DNA from: Rhizobiaceae bacterium
GTDB lineage: Bacteria > Pseudomonadota > Alphaproteobacteria > Rhizobiales > Rhizobiaceae
Direction of reading: 5' to 3'
Length of the DNA stretch: 43,259 bases
Assembly (NCBI GenBank): GCA_019635695.1
Contig: JAHBYZ010000024.1
Location: 1-43,259, forward strand
The notes under the pieces were generated by a model. That model searched no databases and was not told where the DNA came from. It saw only the letters and a list, made by a program, of their open reading frames with translations. Position numbers and translations under genes: made by a program. Positions 8,617 through 17,112 of this stretch are shown in pieces (the first letter of the stretch is position 1; the number at the start of each line of letters is the position of its first letter).

Positions 8617-10551
8617 ATGGCCGGCGACACATCTGCTCCCCGCGCAGCGGTCGACCCGGCGATAGACCTGCTCGGTCTGATCGAGCTGATCGTTCGCCGC
8701 AAGTGGCTGATACTCGGCATCACGGCGGCCGTCGTGGCGCTTGCGCTCGGGGCGCTGACGATGGTGGGACCGCGCTATTCGGCCACCGCCCGCCTGCTGA
8801 TCGACCCGCGCGAATTGCGCATCGTGGAGAACGAAATCGCGGCGCGAGACCTCGCAGGCGACATGATGCTGGTGGAAAGCCAGGTCGAGATCATCACCTC
8901 GGAGGCGGTTCTGTCGCGCGTCGTCACCGCCGAGAAGCTGGTGGAGGACGAGGATTTCTACAAGGCGAGGCCCGGCAGTCCGGCAGGCCGCACACCGGAG
9001 GAGATCGCCCTCGAAGCGCTGGCGCAGGCCACAAAGGTAACCCGCCCGGAGAACACCTACATCCTCGAGATCGCCGTTACGGCCAAGCAGCCGGCCAAGG
9101 CGGCGCGGCTGGCAAACGCCATCGCCGCCGCCTACACGCAGGATCAGGCCGCCGCGGCAGCCGGCAACACGCTCGACCTTTCCACCTCGATCGGCAGCCG
9201 ACTCGCCGAACTTCAGGCTAGGCTGCGCGCCGATGAGGAAAAGGTCTCGCAATTCAAGACCGAACACGGCGTTTCGACCCCGGACGGCAGACTGCTGCTC
9301 GACACCCGCGTGAACGACCTTTCCTCCCGCCTATCGGTGGCGGTCGGCGAGAGCGCGCAGGCCAAATCCCGCTACGAGGTCATGCAGACCGCCATGAGCC
9401 AGCGCGGCGACGTGAGCTCCGTGCTGTCGGAGACCGAGAACACCACGATGGTCGCCCTGCGCGCGTCGCTGTCGGAGGCGCAGCGTAGGCTGGCCGAGCT
9501 GCAGCAGGTGCTGGGGCCGCGCCATCCCCGCGTCGGGGCCGCCCAGGCTGAGCTCGATCGCGCCCAGCGCGCAATCCGCAGCGAGAGCGAACGACTGGTC
9601 GCTGCGAGCCGCGACGCATGGCGCGCCGCGCAGGAGACCGAGCAGACGCTGGCGGCGAGCCTGAAGCAGCTGACCGACGAATCCTTCGTGGCGAACGACC
9701 GGCTGATCGAGCTGCGCGAGCTGGAACGGCAGGCGCAGGCCAGCCGGCTGGTCTACGAATCCTATCTCGTGCGGGCGCGCGAAACGGCCGAGCTCGGCAA
9801 TATCGGCGCGCGCACGGCGCGCGTCATCGCGCCCGCCGCCGTGCCGGACCGGCCGGCCTTTCCGCCGCGCAGCCTGCTGGCGGCGGCATCGCTGGTTTTC
9901 GGCCTCGGTCTGGGTCTCGTGGCGGCCATCGTCGCCGATTTGCTGGAACGCCGCCGCCTGGCCCCGGCTGGCGCGCACCCGCAGCGGCCCTCCATCGCCC
10001 CGGCCTTCGTCGCAGCGAACGCGCCGGCACCAGCTGCAATCGATGCAGGCGACAGCGTCGTGCTGACCTTCGCGGTAGCCGACGAGGCGCTCGCGGCGGG
10101 CACGGCGCTCGACCTGGCGCGCGGCATGGCCGCCGAAGGCTGGTCCACATTGCTGATCGACCTGACGGACACGCATGAACCCGGACTGGCGGAACTGTCG
10201 CGCGGTGAAGTGGCGGTGGCGGCCATACTCGCGCGCGACCCCCATTCGCCGGCGCACATTGCCGCGGCCGGCGACGGTGCCCGCGGATTGGACGGCACGC
10301 GGCTCACCGACACTTTCGCCCTGCTCGTCCGCACCTATGAGCGCGTGGTGGTCAATGGCGGTCTGCTGCATGGACCGGCAGGCACGCTGGCCGCGCCGGC
10401 GATCGGACTGGCGGACCATGCGCTGCTGGTGGTGCCGGGCGCGCAGATGACGGACGAGGAAGGCCGCGCCTACGACGAGCTGGCAAATGCCGGCATCGCC
10501 GTGAGCGTGCTTTCGCTTGCCGAGGACGCGCCGCTCGCAGCGGCGGCCTGA
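8617..10551 (+). CDS. Wzz/GumC-type polysaccharide co-polymerase with degenerate BY-kinase domain
   Basis: A 644-residue inner-membrane protein. TM1 is at about 30-50 (WLILGITAAVVALALGALTMV), followed by a Wzz domain (PRYSATARLLIDPRELRIVE), a long periplasmic coiled-coil region (about 190-390) and TM2 at about 419-441 after the Pro-rich PCP motif PDRPAFPPRS. A C-terminal cytoplasmic region (about 476-644) has the layout of a bacterial tyrosine kinase domain, but the Walker A segment is FAVADEALAAGTALDLARG with no GKS/T, the Walker B-like strand reads ERVVVNGG, and there is no C-terminal Tyr cluster. It should set chain length of the exopolysaccharide without kinase activity. The ATG at 8617 has GGAGG 6 bases upstream. 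Confidence 0.88.
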   Translation: MAGDTSAPRAAVDPAIDLLGLIELIVRRKWLILGITAAVVALALGALTMVGPRYSATARLLIDPRELRIVENEIAARDLAGDMMLVESQVEIITSEAVLSRVVTAEKLVEDEDFYKARPGSPAGRTPEEIALEALAQATKVTRPENTYILEIAVTAKQPAKAARLANAIAAAYTQDQAAAAAGNTLDLSTSIGSRLAELQARLRADEEKVSQFKTEHGVSTPDGRLLLDTRVNDLSSRLSVAVGESAQAKSRYEVMQTAMSQRGDVSSVLSETENTTMVALRASLSEAQRRLAELQQVLGPRHPRVGAAQAELDRAQRAIRSESERLVAASRDAWRAAQETEQTLAASLKQLTDESFVANDRLIELRELERQAQASRLVYESYLVRARETAELGNIGARTARVIAPAAVPDRPAFPPRSLLAAASLVFGLGLGLVAAIVADLLERRRLAPAGAHPQRPSIAPAFVAANAPAPAAIDAGDSVVLTFAVADEALAAGTALDLARGMAAEGWSTLLIDLTDTHEPGLAELSRGEVAVAAILARDPHSPAHIAAAGDGARGLDGTRLTDTFALLVRTYERVVVNGGLLHGPAGTLAAPAIGLADHALLVVPGAQMTDEEGRAYDELANAGIAVSVLSLAEDAPLAAAA

Positions 10552-10624
10552 AGGCGGATACGTTCCGTTAATCGCGGAACTCTAGCGTCGGAAGCTTCGG
10601 CGCGCGGCGCGCCGCAGGAAACCC

Positions 10625-11857
10625 ATGACGGCGTCCCGGCTCATCATCGTTCATCCCATGGACCCGCGTGGCGTCAAGGTCGGCGGGATCGAGACGCATG
10701 TGCGCCAGATTCTGCGCCATGCGCCTGCGGGCGCCGATCCGCTGCTGATCGGCATTGACGACCGCGGCGACCTGCCGCTCGGCGAGGCGAGCGGCATCGA
10801 ATTCTCCGGACGGCGCATGGACTTCCTGCCGGTGGCGCACTTCCCGGCGGAGGAACAGCAGGAGACGGCACGCTCGATCCTGCGTTCCAATACGGTGCGG
10901 TTCATCACCGGCTTCCTGCGCCACCTGCCGGCGCTGCGGCGCGAGGCGCGCCGCCTGCCGTCGACGGTAGAGGTGGAACGCTACGAGATCGCCTGGCTGG
11001 CGCGGCTGCTCGGGCGACCGATGGTGCTGGTGGTGCACAGCGACGTCGGAGACGCCAAGAAGCAGGACAGCCTGACGAAGTATATGTGGCGCGCCACACA
11101 GGCGACGGAATGGGCGGCCTATCGGATGGCCGACCATGTGTTCACCGTGACGGAACGGCTGCGTGATCGCGCTCTCAAGCTGGCGCCACACAAGGCCGAC
11201 AGTGTTGAAGTTATGCCGGTCTCGATCGACACCGGAATATATCGCCTCGCCCCGCTCGACACGGAGGACGGCGTGCTGCGCGTCGCCTATGCCGGGCGAC
11301 TGGAGACGGTGAAAGATCCGGAACTGATGTTCGCCACCGTCGCGGAACTCTCGCGGCGGCTGAACGGCCGGCTGGAGTTCCACTATGCCGGCGGCTCGGA
11401 CCCGACGCGCTGGCCGAATTTCGCCGCCATCGACACCGTCACCGTGCGCCACGGGCCGCTGCGCACGGAGGAAATGGCGCAGATGCTGCGTGGCGCGCAT
11501 GTCGCGCTGATGACCTCGCACTGGGAAGGCATGCCCTGCTTCATGCTGGAGGCATTGTCGACCGGCCGGCCGTTCGTCGGGCCGTCGCTGCCGCAATTCA
11601 GGAAGGTGCTGTTGTCGGACCTGCACGGCCGCATGGTGGAGCGTGCGGAGACGGTCGCCGAGAGCGCGTCGCGCTGGGCCGACGCCGTGATCGCCCTGTG
11701 GGACGCACTGCGCGGCGGCGCGGTCATTCCGGAGCGGCTGCACGAGGCGGTGCAGCCGTTCTCGGTGAAACGCCAGCTCGGCCGGCTGCATCAGGTGCAT
11801 GCGGAGCTTGCCGGCGGCGACGACACCCGCAGCAGCGCAGCCGCGAAGACCGCCTGA
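10625..11857 (+). CDS. GT4-family glycosyltransferase
   Basis: A 410-residue cytoplasmic GT-B enzyme. The N-terminal acceptor domain contains GVKVGGIETHVRQIL, typical of GT4. The C-terminal donor domain has VLRVAYAGRLETVKDPEL and an EX7E motif in HWEGMPCFMLEALSTGRPFV (Glu301 and Glu309), which binds the nucleotide sugar. It would add one sugar to the lipid-linked repeat unit; sugar and linkage cannot be told. The ATG has AGGAAA just upstream and lies 73 bases after the co-polymerase stop on the same strand, so the two are probably co-transcribed. Its stop abuts the stop of the next, convergent gene inside a 12-base palindrome (11852-11863). Confidence 0.9.
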   Translation: MTASRLIIVHPMDPRGVKVGGIETHVRQILRHAPAGADPLLIGIDDRGDLPLGEASGIEFSGRRMDFLPVAHFPAEEQQETARSILRSNTVRFITGFLRHLPALRREARRLPSTVEVERYEIAWLARLLGRPMVLVVHSDVGDAKKQDSLTKYMWRATQATEWAAYRMADHVFTVTERLRDRALKLAPHKADSVEVMPVSIDTGIYRLAPLDTEDGVLRVAYAGRLETVKDPELMFATVAELSRRLNGRLEFHYAGGSDPTRWPNFAAIDTVTVRHGPLRTEEMAQMLRGAHVALMTSHWEGMPCFMLEALSTGRPFVGPSLPQFRKVLLSDLHGRMVERAETVAESASRWADAVIALWDALRGGAVIPERLHEAVQPFSVKRQLGRLHQVHAELAGGDDTRSSAAAKTA

Positions 11858-13318
11858 TCAGGCCGCGCGAACCTTCCGCACCTCTGCCAGCCCGTCGATG
11901 ACTTCCAGCCGGCCGGCGCGGTTGAGGGTGTGGATGCGCGGATAGGGCCACGACTTCATGCCGAGGATGGCGACGGGCCGGGAGAACTCGACCGCCTGCT
12001 CGTCGAGCCGCACGAGATCGGAGAGGCCGAGGCCGCCGCCATAGATTTCGGTACCGTCCTGCACGGGCCGCACGATGCGGCGGCCGACGCGGGCGAAGGC
12101 GCCGCCCGGGCGCGCCGCCGCGCGATCGATGGCGATCGGATTGGCGCGATGCGCCGTCCACGGGCCTTCGAGGCGGTCGGCGAAGAAGGCGACCATCGTG
12201 TCCGACGTGCTGCCGGCGCCGTCCCGCTCGCTGGCGAACATCCATAGCCTGCCGCCGTGCTCAAGCAGCGTCGCGTCGAACAGTGCGCGGCCTTCAATGA
12301 GCGTCCGGTAGGGCCGCCACACATCTGGAAATCGTTCGGCCCGATAGAGCGTCAGCGCATTCGAGGCGCCGGCCTCGGGCAGCATGAAGATGTCGTCGCC
12401 GCGGGCGAAGACCTGCGGATAGGAAAGATGGTGCGGTTCCTCCAGCACGACGCGCGGTACCGAGGGACGGCCGCCGCCGTCGAATTCGGCGACCGAGATC
12501 AGGCCCTTGCCGCCGTGATGCGGATACTCCTCGACGAAGATGAAATGGCGGCCGCGATGCCCGAAGGCGAAGGGATCGGCATAGTAGCGGGCGCCGTCGT
12601 CGGGCAGGATGGTCCAGTCGGGGCCGCGGAGCTGGCCGAGCTCGGCCACCCCGGGACCGTCGTGGAAACGATAGCCGACCCGCCAATGGGCGGGCCAGAC
12701 AAACATGCGCCTCGCAACCTCGCCGGCGGCCCGGGGCATGGCCCGGAAGGCGACTGCCGAAGCCAGGCCGGATTCGTCCGTGGCAAGTCGGGATTCGGTT
12801 GCGAGCGGCGCAGGCGTTTCACCCGCCAGGACGCGCTCGACGGTCGCGGCAAGCAGAGTGATCGCACGGGCGAGCACGTCGTCGAGGCCGCGGCCAAGCT
12901 GGATGCGGCCGTCGACCATCGGCGCTGCGCGGGCGATGACATGGCCGCCGCGCACCACTTCCAGATCAGGCAGGCGGCCACGCAGCAACGCGGCGGCCGC
13001 GGCGGAGGCGGAAGGCGAACCGTCGAAGCGCAGCGACAGGGCCGTCGGTTCGATCGCGTCGCCGGCAAGGTCGATGGCAAGGTCGGCAACGCCGGCCGAG
13101 CGGTCGAACGCCGCAGGGACATTCGCCCAAAGTGGACTGTTGCGGCGCCACAGCCGCTCCTCGACGGCGAGTATGCTGCGCACCACGCCGGGCCACGCAT
13201 CGTCGCCCTTCCCCGCAACGAACCGCACGTTGTGGCCCGCAGCGACGAGTCGACGCGCCAGCTCCGACTGCCAGGCACGGGCCGTGCCTGCGGGGAGCGC
13301 GATTCGGATAACTGCCAT
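11858..13318 (-). CDS. GINT1-N-like protein with formyltransferase-like N-terminal region
   Basis: A 486-residue protein with no signal or membrane segment. The C-terminal half (about 215-486) has segments seen in the bacterial counterparts of the N-terminal domain of plant glucosamine inositolphosphorylceramide transferase 1: WRVGYRFHDGP, then ARYYADPFAFGHRGRHFIFV, then LSYPQVFARGDDIFMLPEAG and FDATLLEHGGRLWMFASE, a repeated beta-propeller-like pattern. The N-terminal part (1-170) begins VIRIALPAGTARAWQSELAR and loosely resembles the formyltransferase-like domain often attached in bacteria. The activity is unknown. Placement between sugar transferases suggests a glycan-modifying role. The ATG at 13318 is preceded by a GAGG. 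Confidence 0.65.
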   Translation of the reverse strand: MAVIRIALPAGTARAWQSELARRLVAAGHNVRFVAGKGDDAWPGVVRSILAVEERLWRRNSPLWANVPAAFDRSAGVADLAIDLAGDAIEPTALSLRFDGSPSASAAAAALLRGRLPDLEVVRGGHVIARAAPMVDGRIQLGRGLDDVLARAITLLAATVERVLAGETPAPLATESRLATDESGLASAVAFRAMPRAAGEVARRMFVWPAHWRVGYRFHDGPGVAELGQLRGPDWTILPDDGARYYADPFAFGHRGRHFIFVEEYPHHGGKGLISVAEFDGGGRPSVPRVVLEEPHHLSYPQVFARGDDIFMLPEAGASNALTLYRAERFPDVWRPYRTLIEGRALFDATLLEHGGRLWMFASERDGAGSTSDTMVAFFADRLEGPWTAHRANPIAIDRAAARPGGAFARVGRRIVRPVQDGTEIYGGGLGLSDLVRLDEQAVEFSRPVAILGMKSWPYPRIHTLNRAGRLEVIDGLAEVRKVRAA

Positions 13319-13577
13319 GGCTGCCTCGCTGCGATTTCCCGCAGTCTGACACGCACATTCTAAGGGGCGATTAAGCTGCGGCAGCCGTCGGCAGATCCAG
13401 AAAAATGGATAAAACTCTAGGCAATACAGGTAAGGTTAATTCAATCTGACAATTCAAGATGCCGATATTTTAACCACTCGGTACTTCAAGTAATCAAATA
13501 TTTGGACTTAGTATGTAGACCTCATACGAAGCCGTCGCTGCGGCTGTGAAACCGGAAACTTGCCCTTGCACCTGGCA
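13319..13577. promoter_or_regulatory. AT-rich divergent intergenic region
   Basis: A 259-base gap between two divergent exopolysaccharide genes. The stretch from about 13370 to 13520 is visibly AT-richer than the rest of the window, with several TTAA words and short A/T runs. No clear -35/-10 pair, terminator or open frame was recognised. It most likely holds the promoters of both neighbours. Confidence 0.4.
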
Positions 13578-14693
13578 ATGTTGACCAACAATGAGCAGGA
13601 AGGCGCTGTCGGCGGGCGATCCGCCTGGCGGTTTGCCGGGGCGTCCGCCAATCCGTTCCACGAGCGGTCGCTGGTGGAGGCTGCCCTTCGGCATCTGGCC
13701 GGCCCCCGCGAACAGGTCCACCTGCTTGGCGGCAATCGACCCTGGGAGCCTGCGCTGCCGCTCAGCAAGGTGATGGACACCCCGCTCGGGGCCGTATGGA
13801 CGGTGTGGAGCCACGTACACGCGCTCGATACTACGCCCGGCGATACGGAGGATTCTCCTCTTCTGCTCGACCGCCTGTTCGGCTTCCTGCGTGGGCAGGG
13901 TGCCAGCATGCTGCGCTGGGCGACGCTGCCGGCCGACACTTCGTTCTACAAGGTTCTGACCCACTGGCTCGAAGACAGCGGCCTGGAATTTCACGTCACC
14001 AAGCGCATCGAGAGGCCGGTGCTCGAGGCAGGTCGCAACGGAGCGGAAACTGCCTTCAACGACTGGGTGGGCGGCAAACGCGCCCGCGAGTTCCGACGCT
14101 GCCGGCGGCGGCTGGAGGAACTCGGCAAGCTTTCGCTGCGCATCATCGACGGGCAGCATGACGCCCGCCAGTGGATCGGCGACTTCTTCGAAATCGAGCA
14201 GTCCGGCTGGAAAGGTGCGCGCGGCACCGCGCTTGCCTGCAAGGCGGCGGAACGCAGGTGGTTCGAGGCCGTCACCAGCCGCGCCGCAACGGAAGGCCGC
14301 GCGCTGGTCTACAGCCTGGAACTCGACAGCATGCCCATCGCCATATCGGTAAACTATCGCGTGGGTGGCAAGGTCTGGTGCTTTAAGACGGCCTATAGCG
14401 CGGAGCTCTCGCGGCATGCTCCTGGCGCGCTGCTCGAATATGAATCGACGCTGGCGGCGATCGCCGATCCCGACATCGAATGGCTGGATGCCTGCACCAT
14501 CGACGACAGCGGCCTGATGGGCGCCTTGTGGCGCGACCGGAGGCCGGTCGTCGACCTGATCATCGCCACGCGGCGCAGTGCCAACCTGCCGACCGGAGCC
14601 GTCGCGTTCGGCTGGCGCAGCTACCTCGCGGCAAAGCGGCACGGCATCGCCCTGGCCAGGCGAGTCAGGAACAGGGGGCAGACGAGACCATGA
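13578..14693 (+). CDS. FemAB/BioF2-type GNAT acyltransferase
   Basis: A 371-residue cytoplasmic protein of the BioF2-like (CelD/BcsL) GNAT group, related in fold to FemABX aminoacyl transferases. Visible features are the basic stretch KRAREFRRCRRRLEELGKL before an acidic segment, IGDFFEIEQSGWKG, and the C-terminal GNAT strand pattern GRALVYSLELDSMPIAISVN, then KTAYSAELSRHAPGALLEYE. In exopolysaccharide loci such enzymes acylate amino or hydroxyl groups of sugars; the donor here is unknown. The ATG at 13578 is taken as start; a TTG at 13560 is the alternative, and neither has a strong Shine-Dalgarno. Its TGA overlaps the next ATG as ATGA, implying coupled translation. Confidence 0.85.
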   Translation: MLTNNEQEGAVGGRSAWRFAGASANPFHERSLVEAALRHLAGPREQVHLLGGNRPWEPALPLSKVMDTPLGAVWTVWSHVHALDTTPGDTEDSPLLLDRLFGFLRGQGASMLRWATLPADTSFYKVLTHWLEDSGLEFHVTKRIERPVLEAGRNGAETAFNDWVGGKRAREFRRCRRRLEELGKLSLRIIDGQHDARQWIGDFFEIEQSGWKGARGTALACKAAERRWFEAVTSRAATEGRALVYSLELDSMPIAISVNYRVGGKVWCFKTAYSAELSRHAPGALLEYESTLAAIADPDIEWLDACTIDDSGLMGALWRDRRPVVDLIIATRRSANLPTGAVAFGWRSYLAAKRHGIALARRVRNRGQTRP

Positions 14694-15673
14694 TGCGAAA
14701 CAGGATCTTCACCGACTTTCCGGCGCACAACGCCTCGCTGTGGGGCCGGCACACGCTGAAGCTCGGCCACTCGCTGGCAGGGCTGGACATGTTCAGCGAC
14801 GAGTCGCTGGCGACCCTGATCGAGACGGTCCCGGCAAGCCGCCTTGCCATCACGACCATGGCGGCCACCGGCCACGACAACCGCAACTGGAAATACTGCG
14901 ACCGGGCCGGCCTGTCAGGACGCGAAGTTCTGGACGCGGTGAAGAAGGGTCGGCTCTGGATCAACATGAGCTCGATTCACGAGGTCGACCCCTATTTCGC
15001 CACGCTGCTGGAGCGCATGTACGAGGAACTCGAGGTTCTCGTGCCGGGCTTCAACAGCTTCAAGCAGCGTCTCGGGCTGCTGATCTCCTCGCCCGACGCG
15101 CAGGTCTACTACCATTGCGACGTGCCGGGACAGGGGTTGTGGCAGCTGCGCGGCAAGAAGCGCGTCTGGATCTACCCGAATGCCGAGCCGTTCCTGCGCA
15201 CCGAGGAACTTGAACGCGTGGTGCGCGGCGCGCAAGAGGAGGAGATCACCTACGAGCCGTGGTACGACGATCACGCCGTCGCCTTCGACCTGGAACCCGG
15301 GCAGATGCTGCACTGGCCGCTGAACGGCCCGCACCGGGTGAAAAACTACGACATGGTCAACGTGTCGATCACCACCGAGCACTGGACGCCGGAGCTGCGC
15401 CGCCACTTCGCGATGAACTATGGCAACGGCATGTTGCGGGCGGTTGGCTGGCGGCCGCGCTCGCGCGCCACAAGCGGCGCTTCCTTCTGGCCGAAAGCGG
15501 CAATGGCGCTCGCCTGGAGCAAGTCGGGCATGCAGAAGAAGACCGGGTTCAAGCGCAGGATGGAATACAGGATCGATCCCAGGGCGCCGCTGGGCGTCCT
15601 GCCGATCGACGCGCCGGTCACGCCCTCGCCGGCGAACGACCCAAAGGCTGGGAAGCTACGGCCTGCGGCCTGA
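14690..15673 (+). CDS. JmjC/cupin-8-like putative Fe(II) oxygenase
   Basis: A 327-residue cytoplasmic protein. The core YYHCDVPGQGLWQLRGKKRV (His142, Asp144), followed by LEPGQMLHWPLNGPHRVKNY (His215), gives the HxD...H facial triad of cupin/JmjC-fold oxygenases, and WQLRGKKRVWIYP is the usual strand after the HxD. Such enzymes use Fe(II) and 2-oxoglutarate to hydroxylate proteins or small molecules; the substrate here is unknown. The start codon overlaps the GNAT stop (ATGA at 14690-14693). Its 3' end overlaps the convergent polymerase gene by 56 bases (15618-15673). The C-terminal 70 residues are basic and not part of the core fold. Confidence 0.78.
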   Translation: MMRNRIFTDFPAHNASLWGRHTLKLGHSLAGLDMFSDESLATLIETVPASRLAITTMAATGHDNRNWKYCDRAGLSGREVLDAVKKGRLWINMSSIHEVDPYFATLLERMYEELEVLVPGFNSFKQRLGLLISSPDAQVYYHCDVPGQGLWQLRGKKRVWIYPNAEPFLRTEELERVVRGAQEEEITYEPWYDDHAVAFDLEPGQMLHWPLNGPHRVKNYDMVNVSITTEHWTPELRRHFAMNYGNGMLRAVGWRPRSRATSGASFWPKAAMALAWSKSGMQKKTGFKRRMEYRIDPRAPLGVLPIDAPVTPSPANDPKAGKLRPAA

Positions 15674-16961
15674 AGCCGCCGCCAAGCAGGATCAGGATGA
15701 TCGACACCGGCAGGACCAGCATGGTGGTCTTGCCGGCGATACCGACCGAAGACGTGTTGATGACCAGCAGGAACAGCACCGGCAGGATCGCCTGCCGGCC
15801 GCATTCGTGCACGATCTCCCACAGGAATGCGGCCAGCGCGCACCACAGCATCAGCGACAGCGGCAGGCCGAACAGCAGCAGATGCTGCGCCCATGCATTT
15901 TCGATGCCTGATTCCAGGCCCTGGACGCGGACCTGCGTCCTAAGCTGACCGACATCGTAGCCGACGAACCATTCCTGCAGGCCGAAATCGCGGAACAGGG
16001 CGAAAAGCTCCAGACGGGCACTGGCGCTGCCCGAATCACTCTGGAAGCGGCCGATGAAATTGTCGAGCATGCCGGCCTCGATCGCCACGAGAACCATGGC
16101 GGCCGCGACCGGAACGCCCAGCGCCGCCACCATCGCCGTCAGAGGCGTGACGCGCCCGCCCGCCAGAAACCGCCAGACGCCTATGCCGGCGGCGACGGCG
16201 GCCACCGCGTAGACGATGCCGAAGGAGGTGCGGCCGCCGATCGCCGGCATCGAGGCCATGGCAAGCAGGATCAGAGGGATTCTCAGCCACGAGGCAAGGC
16301 CGGGAACGTCGCGCGTGGTGATGAGGATCACCGTGTAGACGCCGACTGCCAGGGCCCCGTCGAGCGGGTGGCCGAAAAGCGCGGTCGCACGATAGTCCCA
16401 GACCATCTGCTGGTCCCCCACCCCGAACGGGAAGAGGCGCCATCCGGTCGTCACCTCGACGATGGCGAGCGCGCAGTTGGTCGCCACCACGATATGCAGC
16501 AGTCGGGCAAGCAGCAGGCGCACGCGCGGGGGCGTGTCGGCGAGCACAAGCACGATGACACCTGCCGCGGCAATGGAATCGACCAGAAAGGCAGCGAACA
16601 GGGTAGGCTTCAGGCGCGCCATGATGACGAAGACGATGGCCGACGCGACGATCAGGGCCACGGCCCCCAGCCGTCGTGCGATCAGCCCGCCGCCGTAACC
16701 CAGCGGGTCCGGATGGGCGAGAACCGCGACGATGAGCGCGGCCGAGAAGACGTAGAGCGAAGGATGCAGCTTGGACAGGATGGAGCCGCCGGCAGATACA
16801 TAGGGAATGCCGAAAAACTCAAGCGCATAGCCCGACAGGCAGAACAGCATCAGAACGCCGACGACGAGCATGACGTCGACGATGCCGCGGCCGGCGGCCG
16901 GCGCGGCCAAACCTGGCAGAACAGTCGGTGCAAAATCGCGGCTACTGGCGATGACGCGCAA
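15618..16961 (-). CDS. Wzy-like polysaccharide polymerase / O-antigen ligase family
   Basis: A very hydrophobic protein with about ten membrane segments. The signature of the O-antigen ligase/polymerase family is visible as DYRATALFGHPLDGALAVGV, followed by GGRTSFGIVY. The large periplasmic loop follows (SDSGSASARLELFALFRDFG, VGYDVGQLRTQVR). It would join flipped repeat units into exopolysaccharide. The start is uncertain: no ATG is suitably placed before residue MLVVGVLMLF (16871). I use a TTG at 16961 preceded by GGAA, giving 447 residues; a GTG at 17087 is also in frame. Its 3' end overlaps the convergent JmjC-like gene by 56 bases. Confidence 0.82.
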   Translation of the reverse strand: MRVIASSRDFAPTVLPGLAAPAAGRGIVDVMLVVGVLMLFCLSGYALEFFGIPYVSAGGSILSKLHPSLYVFSAALIVAVLAHPDPLGYGGGLIARRLGAVALIVASAIVFVIMARLKPTLFAAFLVDSIAAAGVIVLVLADTPPRVRLLLARLLHIVVATNCALAIVEVTTGWRLFPFGVGDQQMVWDYRATALFGHPLDGALAVGVYTVILITTRDVPGLASWLRIPLILLAMASMPAIGGRTSFGIVYAVAAVAAGIGVWRFLAGGRVTPLTAMVAALGVPVAAAMVLVAIEAGMLDNFIGRFQSDSGSASARLELFALFRDFGLQEWFVGYDVGQLRTQVRVQGLESGIENAWAQHLLLFGLPLSLMLWCALAAFLWEIVHECGRQAILPVLFLLVINTSSVGIAGKTTMLVLPVSIILILLGGGFRPQAVASQPLGRSPARA

Positions 16962-17112
16962 AGGCTCGGTTCCGACGCAGGCACATACAAGAACGAGGGC
17001 CGCAGCCCGCCCATACTCTAGGCGGTCATGGTTTCCAGCCGATGAACGCGGCGCCGGCCGCCTAACCTGTTGATAACCGACCCGCACTAGATTGCGCGCA
17101 AAAGGAAGCGTC

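Noticed and set aside
13319..13577. Mobile-element remnant in the AT-rich gap
   Set aside because: No terminal inverted repeats, target duplication or transposase fragment was seen; it is better explained as a divergent promoter region.
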